Source: JBBROS01 sp963792675
GTDB taxonomy: Bacteria > Pseudomonadota > Alphaproteobacteria > Acetobacterales > Acetobacteraceae
NCBI GenBank assembly: GCA_963792675.1
Contig: CAWBWT010000002.1
Location: 1,922,001 to 1,986,000 of the forward strand
Length of the DNA: 64,000 nucleotides
Direction: 5' to 3'
Shown here: positions 37,190 to 47,518 of the stretch, in pieces
Layout: each line of letters opens with the position of its first letter
Numbering within the stretch: position 1 is the first letter of the stretch
Notes under the pieces: generated by a model
Databases searched by the model: none
Seen by the model: only the letters and a program-made list of their open reading frames with translations
What the model was told of the DNA's origin: nothing
Position numbers and translations under genes: made by a program

Positions 37190-40043
37190 TCAGGCGGCGG
37201 CAGATGTCCGTCGGGGCGGCGTGGGGATGGCGTCGTCGGGCGGCTGCAGCGCCGCCAGCAAGGCATGCCGCAGGGCGGCGAGCTTGCGCTCGTTCTCGAT
37301 CTTCAGGCCGAACACGTCCTTGACGTAGAACACGTCGACCGCGCGGACCCCGTAGGTGGTCACGTGCGCGGACGCGATCTGCAGGCCCTGCTCGCTGATT
37401 GCCGCGGTGACGTCGTGCAGCAGGCCGGGGCGGTCGCGTCCATTCACCTCGAGCACGGTGTGGGTGTTGCTGGCGCGATTGTCGATCACGACCCGCGGCG
37501 GCACGTGGATCGCCCGCATGCGGCGGCCCATCAACGCGGACGAGGCGCGGCGGATCTCGCTTTCGAGGCCCAGCCGGCCCGACAGTGCCTGGTCCACCAG
37601 CACATGCAGCCGCGCCAGCCGGTGCGGCGCGTCGAAGGCGCCGCCGGCCGCGTCCTGGATCCAGAACGTGTCGAGCGCGCTGCCATTCGTGAGGGTGTGG
37701 ATGCGGGCGTCGACGATCGAGGCGCCGGCCACCGCCAGCGCGCCGGCGATGCGGCTGAACAGCCCGGCATGGTCGGCGGTATAAACCGTGACCTCGGTTA
37801 CGGCGCGTGCCGGCAGCGGCTGGGTGTCGACCGTCAGCGGCGCGCCGCGCGCTTCGGCGTCGCGCACCAGGCGGGCATGGCGGGCGTGGGTTTCGGGGTC
37901 GAAGCTCAGCCAATAGGCGGGGTAGCCGAGGTCGAGGAAGAACTCGCGGTCATGCGCCGGCCAGTCGGCCAAGAGCGACGACGCGGCGTCCTTGGCGCGG
38001 GCAACCCGCACGTCGCGCTCGGTGGTGGCGAGGCCGCCCGCCAGCACGTCGGCAACCCGCGAGTACAGCTCCCGCAGCAGCGTCGCCTTCCAGCCGTTCC
38101 ACACCTTGGAGTTGACCGCCCGCATGTCGGCGACCGTCAGCACCAGCAGCAGCTTTAGCCGTTCCGGCGACTGGATGGTGTCGGCGAGGTCCATGATGGT
38201 CTTGGGGTCGTCGATGTCGCGCTTGAACGCGGTCTGGCTCAGCAGCAGGTGGTGCAGCACCAGCCAGCTCACGGTTTCGGTTTCTTCCGCCGACAGGCCG
38301 ATGCTGGGCCCGATCTGCAGCGCCAGCTCGGCGCCGAGCTCCGAGTGGTCACCGCCGCGGCCCTTGGCGATGTCGTGCAGCAGGGTGGCGGAATAGAGGG
38401 CGCGGCGCGACTGCAGGTCCTCGACCAGGCTGGTGGCGATCGGGGCCACCTCGGTGAGGTCGCGGCGCTCGAGCGCGTTGAGCACGCGCAGCGCCTCGAT
38501 GGTGTGCTCGTCGACGGTGAACACGTGATAGGTGTCGAACTGCATCTGGCCGACGATGCGGGCCCAATCGGGGATGTAGCGGCCGAGGAACCCGGTTTCG
38601 TTCATCACCGCCAACCAGCGCGCGCCCTCCGCCTGGCCGCGCTCGAGGAAGCCATGGTCGAAGGTGCCGGTCGGACCCGGCGGCGGCCCGCACAGCAGGT
38701 CCTGAAACACGGCAGCGGCCGCCGGGTCGCTGCGCAGCGTGATCGCTTGGCGCTCGTTGCGGATCAGCGCACGGATGGTCAACGGGTGCAGCTGCAGGTC
38801 GCGGTCGCGCGCCACCTGCAGGATGCGCAGCATCAGGATCGGATCGGTTTCGAAGTCGTGGCCGGGCGCGCAGACCAGCTTGCCGTCGGCGAGCACGAAG
38901 CCCTCAGCGCGCAGGGCAGGGGTCGGTGCTGAGCTGCAGCGCCGGCGGCCCGAGCGCCGCACGCACGACCGCCGGTTCCAGCACCGCCGTGATCCGGGTG
39001 ATCTCGCGCGCGGTCAGGAAGTAGTGGCGCATGAACCGCTCGACGCCGTCCTGGCGGCCGTGCCGCGTGTAGCCCATGCGGGCGCCGACCACCGGCTGCA
39101 TGTCGAACGTCAGCCGGTCCTCGGCCCGGCCGGCGACGTAGTGCAGGTGGAAGCGGACGGTCCAGAGGAAGTCCCAGGAGCGGCGGGCGTGCTTGGCCTC
39201 GATCGCGGTCAGGATGCCGCCTCCGGGGCTGTCGGGGCCGACCAGCTCGCCCATCACCTGCACGCCGAACACGTAGCGGGTCATCCAGTACAGCGTCTGC
39301 AGGTCGCGCAGGCCGCCGCGGCCCTCCTTGATGTTGGGCTCGACCAGGAACGGGCTCTCGCCATAGCGGTGATGGCGGGCGTCGCGCTCGCCCTGCTTGG
39401 CGGCGATGAAAGCGCCGATGCCGCCCTGCTGGCAGAAGGCGAGGAAGGCGGTGGTGAAGTCCTCGAACAGGGCCTGGTCGCCGGACAGGCGCCGGGCGTC
39501 GATCATGCTGGTGCGGACCGTCAGGTCGCGCTCGGCCTGGGCGATGCATTCGGCGACCGAGCGGGTGGCGTGGCCGACCTTCAGGCCGAGATCCCACAAG
39601 AAATACAGCATGTACTCGACCGTCGCGAGCGTCCCGGGCGAGGGCGCCTCGCGGGTGATGAACAGCAGGTCGATGTCGCTGAACGGGGCCAGCACGCCGC
39701 GTCCGTAGCCCCCGGTCGCGGCGACGGCCATGGGCTCGGGCGGGCCGAACTGGCCGGTGGCGGCGGTTTGGGCGCGGGCGAAGTCGTGCAGCGCGGAGAT
39801 GACGCCGTCGATCAGCCGGCCCAGCAGGCGACCCGATTGCAGCCCGGTCCAGGTGCCGGCTTCGAACCCGTCCTGCACGTGCTGCTGGGCGCGGGCGAGA
39901 TGGCGGCGGAACGACGTCAAGGCGGCGTCGCGCGACACCGGCTTGCCGGCGTCGGCGCCGGGTGGGCGCAAGGCCTCGATCGCCGAGGCGAGCAGCTGGG
40001 TCGCGTCCTCGGGACGCTCGGGCCAGGGGATGGGGTGCAGCAT
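37190..40043 (-). CDS. glnD: bifunctional [protein-PII] uridylyltransferase / uridylyl-removing enzyme (one frameshift as written)
   Basis: GlnD senses glutamine and uridylylates or deuridylylates PII. The ATG at 40043 begins the protein (MLHPIPWPERPED). The nucleotidyltransferase site is ATGGYGRGVLAPFSDIDLLF. Near 38930 a one-base shift in a C run joins ALQLSTDP to ALRAEGFVLADGKLV. The HD domain follows (VDEHTIEALR, LLHDIAKGRGGDHSELGAELA), then two ACT domains (TVYTADHAGLFSRIAGAL and RDRPGLLHDVTAAIS). About 950 aa, normal. It starts seven bases after the mutS stop and is probably co-transcribed with it. Confidence 0.92.
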
Positions 40044-40049
40044 CGTCGT

Positions 40050-42716
40050 TCAGCTTACCGGCGTACGTTCCTTGGATACAGCCCACAGAGATTTGAGCTG
40101 ATACAAGGTTTCCAAGGCGTCGCGAGGCGACAATTGATCCGGCTGCAGGGCTTCGAGCGCGGCCTGCAGCGGATCGGGCGCCGGGTCAGGCCCCAGGTCA
40201 AGCTCGGCCGGCTGCTCGAGGGCGGCGAACAGCGGCAGTTCCGCCGGCGTGCCATGGCCCTGCTTCTCCAACGCCGCCAGCAGGGTCGCGGCACGCCGGA
40301 CGGTGGCCGCCGGCACGCCGGCTAGGCCGGCGACGTGCACCCCCCAACTGCGGCCGGCCGCCCCTTCGGCGACTTCGTGCAGGAACACGACGCTGCCGCG
40401 CCACTCCTTGACCCGCATCGTGTGCGGACAGATGCGCGGCATCTGCGCCGCCAGCCGCGCCAGCTCGTGGAAGTGGGTGGCGAAGATGGTGCGGCAGCGG
40501 ACGGCGCCGTGCAGCGCCTCCAACACCGCCCAGGCAATGGCGAGGCCGTCCAGCGTGGACGTGCCGCGGCCGATCTCGTCCACCACCACCAGGCTGCGCG
40601 GCCCGGCGCCGTTCAGGATGGCGGCGGTCTCGGTCATCTCGACCATGAACGTGCTGCGGCCGCGCGCGAGGTCGTCGGCGGCGCCGACCCGGCTGAACAG
40701 GCGGTCGACGATGCCGATCCGCGCCGCGTTGGCAGGCACCGGCAGCCCGGCCTGCGCAAGGATGGCGATCAGCGCGTTCTGCCGCAGGTAGGTGCTCTTG
40801 CCGGCCATGTTGGGGCCCGTCAGCAGCAGGACCCGGCGGCCGGGCGACAGGTCGGTGTGGTTGGGCACGAACGCGACCGCCTTGGGCAGCGCCGCCTCCA
40901 CCACCGGGTGCCGCCCGGCCTCGATGCAGAATGCGTCGTCGTCGGCGACCAGCGGGCGGCACCAGCGGCCGCCTTCGGCCAGGCGCGCCGCGGATTGCAG
41001 CACGTCCAGCCGGGCCAGCGCCGCAGCGCAATCATGGAGCGCGCCCGCCTGCGCCAGCACCTCGTCCAGCAGATGCCGGAACACCAGGCGCTCGCGGGCG
41101 GCCGCGGCGTCCGCGGCCTCGGTAATGCGGCGGTCGAGTGCGGCCAGCTCCGCATTGCTGAACCGGGCGCCGTTGGTCATCGACTGGCGCATGGTGAGAT
41201 CTTGGTGGGCGCGCAGCTTGTCGACCGCCGCCGCCGGCGCCTCGATCACGTAGCCGAGCTGCGCGTGGTGCCGGATCTTGAGCGCCGCCACGCCGTAGCG
41301 CTGGGCGTAGTCGAGGGTGAGGCCGGCGACCACCTTGCGGCTGTCATCCCGCAGCGCCCGATGCGCGTCGAGCAGGCCGTCGTAGCCCGCGGCGATCACG
41401 CCGCCATCGTCGAGCCGGGCCGGCAGCGGATCCGCGAGCGCCTCGCCCAGCAGGGGGGCGAGTGCCGGGTCGACGCCGTCCAGCGCCGGGGTGAACGGGC
41501 CGCCATCCAGCGCCGCATCGACGGCGGCGGCGGTGCGCAGGGCGGTGAGCACGGCGCCGATGTCACGCGGGGCGGCGCGGCCGAGCGCCAGCCGGCCAAG
41601 GGCGCGCGGCAGGTCTGGCAGGCCGCGCAACGCGTCGCGCAGGCGGGCGAGCGGCCCGGGCTGCAGCAGCAGCCAGCTCCAGCCGTCCTGGCGCGCGGCG
41701 ATCCGACGGGGATCGAGCAGCGGTCCGGACAGCCAGGTCGCGAGCAGCCGGGCGCCGGGCGCGGTCAGCGTTCGCGACGTCGCCGACAACAGCGTATGGG
41801 CGGCGTCGCCATCGCGCGAGCGAGTGATGTCGAGGCTGGCTCGGGTGGCGGCGTCGAGCAGCATCTGCCCGGCAAAGCCCGCAGGCTCGGGGCGGGACAG
41901 GCGCGGCAACTGCCCGGCGGCGGTAAGGCGCACGTAGTCCAGCGCCATGGCCGCGGCCACCGCCTCGTGGTCGGAGAAGCTGCCGAAGGCGTCGAGGCTC
42001 GCGACCGCATAGGCCTCGGCGACCCGGCGGCGCGCGTCGTCTGGCCTGGGCGGAAGCGTGTCGGGGCCGCGACGGTCGGACCAGTCGCCGAGCGGGATCG
42101 TTGCATGCGCCAGGATCTCGGCGGGCTCCAGCCGGCCCAGCAGCGCCGGCAGGTCGGCGGCGGCGACGGCGGCGGTCTCGAACAGGCCGGTCGAGATGTC
42201 GAGCCAAGCCGCGCCCAACGCCGAGCCCAGCGCACCGCCCGATGCCGCGCCGGCCCCGGCGACGGCGAGCAGGAGATTGGGCCGGTGCGGCTCGAGCAGG
42301 CTGTCCTCGGTCAACGTCCCGGGCGTCACGAGGCGAACCACTTGGCGCTTCAGCGGCGCCTTGCCGGTGCGGGTCTTGGGATCCTCCATCTGCTCGGCGA
42401 CGGCGACGCGGAAGCCGCGGCGGATCAGCCGGGCAAGGTACGCCTCGGCCGCGTGCACCGGGACGCCGCACATCGGGATGGGCGTGCCCTGATGCTCGCC
42501 GCGCCGGGTCAGCGCGATGTCGAGCGCGGCGGCGGCGGCCTCCGCGTCGGCGAAGAACAGCTCGTAGAAGTCGCCCATGCGCAGGAACAGCAGCGCGTCG
42601 GGGTTGGCTTCCTTCAACTGGAACCATTGCGCCATGGTGGGCGTCGCGCCCTCGGCGGCGGCCACGGTTTTGCTCGCGGAAGGAGCGGGCGCGTTCTGGA
42701 CGCGGAGATCCGGCAT
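40050..42716 (-). CDS. mutS: DNA mismatch repair ATPase MutS
   Basis: An 888-residue MutS1 that recognises mismatches. The mismatch-contact motif is GDFYELFF near residue 48. The ATPase has Walker A TGPNMAGKSTYLRQ, Walker B LVVVDEIGRGTSTLDG and switch His ATHFHELARL. No breaks. It lies directly upstream of glnD, and diverges from the KgtP-like gene. Confidence 0.97.
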   Translation of the reverse strand: MPDLRVQNAPAPSASKTVAAAEGATPTMAQWFQLKEANPDALLFLRMGDFYELFFADAEAAAAALDIALTRRGEHQGTPIPMCGVPVHAAEAYLARLIRRGFRVAVAEQMEDPKTRTGKAPLKRQVVRLVTPGTLTEDSLLEPHRPNLLLAVAGAGAASGGALGSALGAAWLDISTGLFETAAVAAADLPALLGRLEPAEILAHATIPLGDWSDRRGPDTLPPRPDDARRRVAEAYAVASLDAFGSFSDHEAVAAAMALDYVRLTAAGQLPRLSRPEPAGFAGQMLLDAATRASLDITRSRDGDAAHTLLSATSRTLTAPGARLLATWLSGPLLDPRRIAARQDGWSWLLLQPGPLARLRDALRGLPDLPRALGRLALGRAAPRDIGAVLTALRTAAAVDAALDGGPFTPALDGVDPALAPLLGEALADPLPARLDDGGVIAAGYDGLLDAHRALRDDSRKVVAGLTLDYAQRYGVAALKIRHHAQLGYVIEAPAAAVDKLRAHQDLTMRQSMTNGARFSNAELAALDRRITEAADAAAARERLVFRHLLDEVLAQAGALHDCAAALARLDVLQSAARLAEGGRWCRPLVADDDAFCIEAGRHPVVEAALPKAVAFVPNHTDLSPGRRVLLLTGPNMAGKSTYLRQNALIAILAQAGLPVPANAARIGIVDRLFSRVGAADDLARGRSTFMVEMTETAAILNGAGPRSLVVVDEIGRGTSTLDGLAIAWAVLEALHGAVRCRTIFATHFHELARLAAQMPRICPHTMRVKEWRGSVVFLHEVAEGAAGRSWGVHVAGLAGVPAATVRRAATLLAALEKQGHGTPAELPLFAALEQPAELDLGPDPAPDPLQAALEALQPDQLSPRDALETLYQLKSLWAVSKERTPVS

Positions 42717-42749
42717 CGACGGAGTGTATCGCGGGCGCGGCCTTGCGTC

Positions 42750-42770
42750 ATGCCGCAGTGCGGCATTTTT
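42750..42770. promoter_or_regulatory. palindrome between divergent mutS and transporter genes
   Basis: ATGCCGCAGTGCGGCAT, eight-base perfect arms around one base, is followed by TTTT on the plus strand. Midway in the 137-base gap between divergent starts it looks like an operator dyad, or a short attenuator in the transporter leader. Confidence 0.4.
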
Positions 42771-42853
42771 CCGGACTGCGAGCGCCGTGGGCGGCCGATT
42801 GCGTGCGGCGGGCGGGCTTATTAGACAGGTATTTACAAACGCGAGGATGTCCG

Positions 42854-44167
42854 GTGAGCCACACCAGCCTGAACCCCCTGAGTGACGAACGGCCGGCCGA
42901 TGTCGGCCGGCGGATCAAGAATATCTTCGGGGGTTCGGTCGGCAATCTGATCGAGTGGTACGACTTCTATGTGTACAACTCGTTCGCGCTGTATTTCGCC
43001 AAGCAGTTCAGTCCCGCCGGCACCAGCGCGACGGCTCAGTTCCTGCAGGTCTTTCTGATCTACGCCGTCGGCTTCTTCGCCCGTCCGATCGGCGGGCTGC
43101 TGCTGGGCAACTATGCCGACCGGCGTGGGCGGCGTGCCGCCCTGACGATGTCGGTGATGCTGATGTGCGTGGGTTCGCTGATCATCGCTGTCATCCCGAC
43201 CTATGCCTCGATCGGGCTCTTGGCGCCTTGGTTGCTGGCGCTCGCGCGGTTGCTGCAGGGTCTGAGCCTGGGCGGCGAATACGCCACGAGCGCGACGTAC
43301 CTGTCGGAGATCGCCGGCAGCAAAAACCGTGGCTTCTATAGCTCGTTCCAATACGTGACGCTGATCGGCGGCCAGGTGCTGGCGGCGCTGGTGCTCCTGG
43401 TGATGCAGCGATTCCTGAGCGCCACGGAGCTCGAGGACTGGGGGTGGCGGGTTCCATTCGTGATCGGCGCTTTGTGCGCGACGTACGGGCTATATTTGCG
43501 GCGCAACCTCGAAGAAAGCGGCGAGTTTCTCGAAGCGGCGCGGACGCGGACGGAGAGCCCGTTGCGCGGCGTCTTCCGCCATCCGCGCGAGCTGCTGCTG
43601 GTGTTTGGGCTGACGATGGGGGGAACGGCCGCATTCTATACGTTCAGCACCTACATGCCGACGTTCCTCACGAACACCGTCAAGCTGCCGCGGGAGCAGG
43701 TGGGCGCCATCAGCTTCATCTCGCTGTTCGTGTTCGCGGCGATGCAGCCGATTCTAGGCGCCTTGAGCGACCGGGTGGGCCGGAAGCCGGTGCTGCTGTG
43801 GTTCGGGATCATGGGCACGCTGTGCACCTACTGGATCATGACCACGATGGCGGCGACCAAGGATTTCACTACGATCCTGCTGCTGTTGCTGTTCGCGCTG
43901 CTGATCGTGTCCGGCTACACCAGCATCAATGCCGTCGTGAAAGCCGAGTTGTTCCCGGCCGGTGTTCGGGCCCTCGGCGTGGGGCTCCCGTATGCGGTCG
44001 CCGCCAGCGTGTTCGGCGGCACGGCGCCGCTGGTCGGCCTCCAATTCAAGGACCTGGGCCACGAGACCTGGTTCTTCTGGTACATCACCCTGCTGATCGC
44101 CGGGTCGCTGGTGATCTACGCGACGATGCGCGACACCAAGCGGGCGTCGCGCATCGAAGGCGAATAG
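42854..44167 (+). CDS. MFS transporter, KgtP-like metabolite:H+ symporter
   Basis: A 437-residue major facilitator. The GTG at 42854 is preceded by GAGGA. Family marks: NIFGGSVGNLIEWYDFYVYNSFALYFAKQF, the loop motif NYADRRGRRAAL and LLQGLSLGGEYATSATYLSEIA, which place it in the metabolite:H+ symporter family with alpha-ketoglutarate and dicarboxylate permeases. Substrate not certain. Confidence 0.88.
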   Translation: MSHTSLNPLSDERPADVGRRIKNIFGGSVGNLIEWYDFYVYNSFALYFAKQFSPAGTSATAQFLQVFLIYAVGFFARPIGGLLLGNYADRRGRRAALTMSVMLMCVGSLIIAVIPTYASIGLLAPWLLALARLLQGLSLGGEYATSATYLSEIAGSKNRGFYSSFQYVTLIGGQVLAALVLLVMQRFLSATELEDWGWRVPFVIGALCATYGLYLRRNLEESGEFLEAARTRTESPLRGVFRHPRELLLVFGLTMGGTAAFYTFSTYMPTFLTNTVKLPREQVGAISFISLFVFAAMQPILGALSDRVGRKPVLLWFGIMGTLCTYWIMTTMAATKDFTTILLLLLFALLIVSGYTSINAVVKAELFPAGVRALGVGLPYAVAASVFGGTAPLVGLQFKDLGHETWFFWYITLLIAGSLVIYATMRDTKRASRIEGE

Positions 44168-44187
44168 GGGCTGGAACCGTCCGCGGC

Positions 44188-44790
44188 TTACGCGTCCTTG
44201 CGGCGGCGGAGCAGGCCGGCACCGGCCAGGGCAGTGCCCAGCAGGGCCAGCGACATGGGCTCCGGCACGTCCGACGTGACGCTGAACGAGGCGTTCTGGG
44301 TGTGCAATTGCCAGCCGGGATAGGCCCAGGGCGTGGCGTTCATCGTGAGCGTGACCGTCGGCATGGCTGACCAGTCGACCGTTTGAATCGCTGCGTTCAA
44401 GCTGGCGAACTCGGCCGGAAAGGCGGTGACATCGTAGGTCTGCGTCGACGAGGTATGGCCCGCGCCGGCGACGTACTGTGCCCACAGGCTGGTGCCGTTA
44501 TCAAGCAGGTCGATCCGGACGCCGTTCGTCGGGTCGGAGCCGCCAAAGCCCTGGTCCCGGAGCGTTACCGTGCTGGTCAAGGCATCAATGATGTTGGTGC
44601 CGGTTGCAAGCGTGACGCTGCCCAACAACTGCCACGCCCACCCGTTGCCGTTGTAGATCGAGTCCGACCCGGCAGGGCTCGTGGATTGGGTCACCGGAGT
44701 GGCCTGGGCCTGCGGGGCGAAGGCGAGCACAGAACAGATCACGATCGTTGAGGCAGATGCTGCTAAAGCTCGAAGATTGGACATCGTCAT
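44188..44790 (-). CDS. PEP-CTERM sorting domain protein
   Basis: A 200-residue exported protein. Signal peptide (STIVICSVLAFAPQAQATP) and an Asn/Thr/Gly-rich beta-type body. The C terminus is VPEPMSLALLGTALAGAGLLRRRKDA, the PEP motif, a helix and a basic tail recognised by an exosortase. Start is the ATG at 44790; ATG 44784 is close and equally possible. Such proteins are often involved in exopolysaccharide or biofilm surfaces. Confidence 0.88.
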   Translation of the reverse strand: MTMSNLRALAASASTIVICSVLAFAPQAQATPVTQSTSPAGSDSIYNGNGWAWQLLGSVTLATGTNIIDALTSTVTLRDQGFGGSDPTNGVRIDLLDNGTSLWAQYVAGAGHTSSTQTYDVTAFPAEFASLNAAIQTVDWSAMPTVTLTMNATPWAYPGWQLHTQNASFSVTSDVPEPMSLALLGTALAGAGLLRRRKDA

Positions 44791-44952
44791 CGCTTTCTTT
44801 GCTAATTGGCAACGAATAGCGACAGAGTTGAGGGCCTGCCCAGTCAACTATGTCAGATTTTTGAGATCACCGGTTCTCTCATGTGAAGCAAAGTTGGGCG
44901 GGGTTGTGAAACGTGAAATCGCCCGATGACGTTGCCGCCCCTCGTCAAGTCG

Positions 44953-45486
44953 TCAGTGGTCCGCGGGGTAGGCCCGCACGAACCCGGCGCGGTTCGGCAT
45001 CTTCACGTTCGGGAGGCTGGCGGCGTCCAGGGATGCGTCGGCGGGCAGGATGCCGTTCAGGTGCAGCACATAGGCCGTCACCGCATACACCTGATCGGGC
45101 GCCAGCGATTGTGGCGCGTTGAACGGCATCGCGCGGTGGATGTAGTCGTAGAGCGTGGTGGCGAAGGGCCAGTAGCTGCCGACTGTCTGCACCGCTGTCG
45201 GTGTGGTGAGCGTGCCTTTGCCGCCGGTCAGGCGGATCGATGGAGAGATCGGGTTCTGGCCGTTGGCGCCGTGGCAGGCGGCACAGCTCTGGGCATAGAT
45301 CGCCTCGCCGTCCGTCACGGTCCCGCGCCCGGGCGGCAAGCCAGCGCCGTCGCCGCGTGCATCGATGTCGAGCGCGGCCAGCTCGTCGGCGGAGGGCGCG
45401 CGGCCGAGGCCGAGCGGGTGCGTTTCCGCCTTCGCCGCCGCGGAGACCGCCACGAGGGCGGCGCAGAGGATGATCCTAGACGGCAA
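44953..45486 (-). CDS. c-type cytochrome subunit of SoxC/Sor-like sulfite dehydrogenase
   Basis: A 177-residue exported cytochrome. The TTG at 45486 overlaps the upstream molybdoenzyme stop and has GGGAG nine bases before it, so coupling is likely. Signal peptide (IILCAALVAVSAAAKAE), haem site CAACHGANG and the Met-ligand candidate near AMPFNAPQSL or NVKMPN. It would accept electrons from the molybdenum centre. Confidence 0.85.
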   Translation of the reverse strand: MPSRIILCAALVAVSAAAKAETHPLGLGRAPSADELAALDIDARGDGAGLPPGRGTVTDGEAIYAQSCAACHGANGQNPISPSIRLTGGKGTLTTPTAVQTVGSYWPFATTLYDYIHRAMPFNAPQSLAPDQVYAVTAYVLHLNGILPADASLDAASLPNVKMPNRAGFVRAYPADH

Positions 45487-46696
45487 GGGCGAAGCTCCCG
45501 TCGGAGGCCAGGCGCCAGGCGGTGATGGCGTCATAATGGTAGTAGAAGTTGGGGCCGCGCTCCGACAGCACGGTCGCCCGCGTCGGCTGCACGGCGCCGG
45601 TCTCGTCGGTGGCGCGGCTTTGCAGTACGGCCGGGCCGCCGTTCCATGCCCAGGGCAGACGGAACCGCGTCAGGCAGCGCGACATGACGGGCGCCTGCAA
45701 CGCCGCGTCGGTCCAGGTCTCGCCGTCATCGGCCGACACCTCGACTTGGGTGACGCGGCCGTTGCCCGACCAGGCGAGACCGGTGATCTCGTGGAACCCG
45801 GTCTGCTTTAGCTGGAAGCCAGGCGACGGACGGGTGATGACCGATTTTACCCGCATGGTGAAGTTGAACTGCAGCGCTTTGCCGTCGGGCATGAGGTCGG
45901 TGTATTTCGAGGTTTCCTCGCGGGTCTCGAACGGCTGGTTACCGAGTTTTAAGCGCCGCAGCCACTTGATGCTGGTGTTGCCCTCGTAGCCCGGCAGGAA
46001 CAGGCGCAGCGGATAGCCATTCTCGGGCCGCAGCCGCTCGCCGTTCTGCGAATAGGCCAGGATCGCGTCGTCCATCGCCTTCGCGACCGGGATTGAGCGG
46101 GTCATGGCGCAGGCGTCGGCGCCTTCGGCCAGCATCCAGGTGGCACCCGGCTGCACACCGGCCTCGGCCAGCACGTCGGCGACGCGCACCCCGGTCCATT
46201 CGGCGCAGCTCAACAGGCCGTGGGTGTCCTGCACCGTCCAGTCCGGCTTGATGTTGGCCTCCTTGTAGAGGCCGGTGTTGCCGGAACATTCGAGGAAGTG
46301 GATCGCCGAGACGGACGGGAACCGCATCAGGTCGTCCATCGAGAAGCTGAGCGGCCGGTCCACCATGCCGTGCACCACGAGGCGATGGCGGTCCGGGTCG
46401 ATGGCGGGCGTGCCGGCGTGGCTGCGGATGTAGTGCAGGCCGTTCGGGGTGATGATGCCGTCGAGGTCCTGCAGCGGCGTCACGATCGACCCGGCGGTGT
46501 CGAACAGCAGCTTTTCCCGCGGGCGGCGGACGACGTGCTTCTCGAACGGCGAGGGTGCGCCGTAGTGGTCCTCGGCGATCGGCGCGCCCTGCTCCTTCGT
46601 CCAGGGCGGGATGGCGTCGGCCGGCGCGGCGACGGCGCGGGCGATTGGCGCGCCGGCAAGGGCGGCGGCTCCGCGAAGAAGATTGCGGCGGATCAT
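45476..46696 (-). CDS. sulfite/sulfane dehydrogenase molybdopterin subunit (SoxC-like)
   Basis: A 406-residue member of the sulfite oxidase family. N terminus MIRRNLLRGAAALAGAP has a twin-arginine-type leader. The MoCo cysteine lies in IHFLECSGNTGLYKE, followed by VQDTHGLLSCAEWTGV; a dimerisation domain (VEVSADDGETWTDAAL) ends the protein. It oxidises sulfite or a bound sulfane sulfur in the periplasm and passes electrons to the cytochrome encoded downstream. No other sox genes are in the window. Confidence 0.9.
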   Translation of the reverse strand: MIRRNLLRGAAALAGAPIARAVAAPADAIPPWTKEQGAPIAEDHYGAPSPFEKHVVRRPREKLLFDTAGSIVTPLQDLDGIITPNGLHYIRSHAGTPAIDPDRHRLVVHGMVDRPLSFSMDDLMRFPSVSAIHFLECSGNTGLYKEANIKPDWTVQDTHGLLSCAEWTGVRVADVLAEAGVQPGATWMLAEGADACAMTRSIPVAKAMDDAILAYSQNGERLRPENGYPLRLFLPGYEGNTSIKWLRRLKLGNQPFETREETSKYTDLMPDGKALQFNFTMRVKSVITRPSPGFQLKQTGFHEITGLAWSGNGRVTQVEVSADDGETWTDAALQAPVMSRCLTRFRLPWAWNGGPAVLQSRATDETGAVQPTRATVLSERGPNFYYHYDAITAWRLASDGSFALAV

Positions 46697-46767
46697 GGCT
46701 GCCCGCTCCCTGCTTGGTGGTCCCGCTAAAATGCGCCTTTCACACTGCCCGGCAACCCCCAGCGGGT

Positions 46768-46811
46768 CTGGGGCCGCCGGCCCCAGCGGGGTGCAGGGGC
46801 AGCGCCCCTGC
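46768..46811. repeat. two tandem GC-rich intergenic hairpins
   Basis: CTGGGGCC-GCC-GGCCCCAG (46768-46786) and GCAGGGGC-AGC-GCCCCTGC (46793-46811). Similar GC-rich hairpins are frequent between genes of Acetobacteraceae, supporting the taxonomic guess. They directly follow the stop of the DUF2461 gene on the minus strand and could stop or protect its mRNA. Confidence 0.65.
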
Positions 46812-46813
46812 TT

Positions 46814-47509
46814 CTACGCCGTCCGCGCCTCGTCCACCGCCGCCCACCCAAACTGCAGCAGCGGCAAGGCGTCCGCGGCTAAGCCGACGATCGCATCGAC
46901 CACGCCGGGCGACTGCGCCTCGGCATCGGTGACCGGACGGCGGACGATAAAGGATTTGAGCTTGATCGCCGGGGCGACCGGACTGGCGGCGAGATCCTCG
47001 AAGCCGCGCGGCATCCGGCTCAGCATGTCGGACACGTCGAGCGTCAGGCCGCGGTCGCGGAGCGCTTGCGACATGGCGAGAAAGCGGTCGGGGTGGACGC
47101 GGATCCGCTCGCGGATGGCGCTCAGCACCTCCGGGTCCGGCATGTAGAAGGCGGCGGCGGTGAAGCAGCCGCCGGGAGCGAGGTGGAAGTAGAGGATGCC
47201 GGCGCCGTCCTTGCCGCTGCCCTGGCGATACCAGACGCTGCCGACGGCGGTCTTGTACGGGACCTTGTTCTTGCTGAAGCGGGTGTCGCGGTGGATGCGG
47301 AAGCCGGAGCGCTTCGGCTCGCCCTCGAGCGGCAGGTCGCGGGCGCGCAGGGCCTCGGCGACGGCTGTGACGAGGGTTGCGGTGGGTGCTTTGACCGCTT
47401 GCTCGTAGGTGGCGCGGTTGGCCTCGAACCAGGGCTTTTCGTTGTTGGCGGCGAGACCGCGGAGGAAGTCGAGCGCGGTGGCGGGGTAGCCGGGGAAGGG
47501 GCGGCTCAC
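46814..47509 (-). CDS. DUF2461 family protein (TIGR02453)
   Basis: A 231-residue protein starting at the GTG at 47509 (or the GTG two codons upstream). Family core: FLRGLAANNEKPWFEANRATYE, RIHRDTRFSKNKVPYKTAVG and ILYFHLAPGGCFTAAAFYMP. Function unknown. A palindromic hairpin repeat lies in front of it. Confidence 0.82.
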   Translation of the reverse strand: MSRPFPGYPATALDFLRGLAANNEKPWFEANRATYEQAVKAPTATLVTAVAEALRARDLPLEGEPKRSGFRIHRDTRFSKNKVPYKTAVGSVWYRQGSGKDGAGILYFHLAPGGCFTAAAFYMPDPEVLSAIRERIRVHPDRFLAMSQALRDRGLTLDVSDMLSRMPRGFEDLAASPVAPAIKLKSFIVRRPVTDAEAQSPGVVDAIVGLAADALPLLQFGWAAVDEARTA

Positions 47510-47518
47510 TGGCACGAG

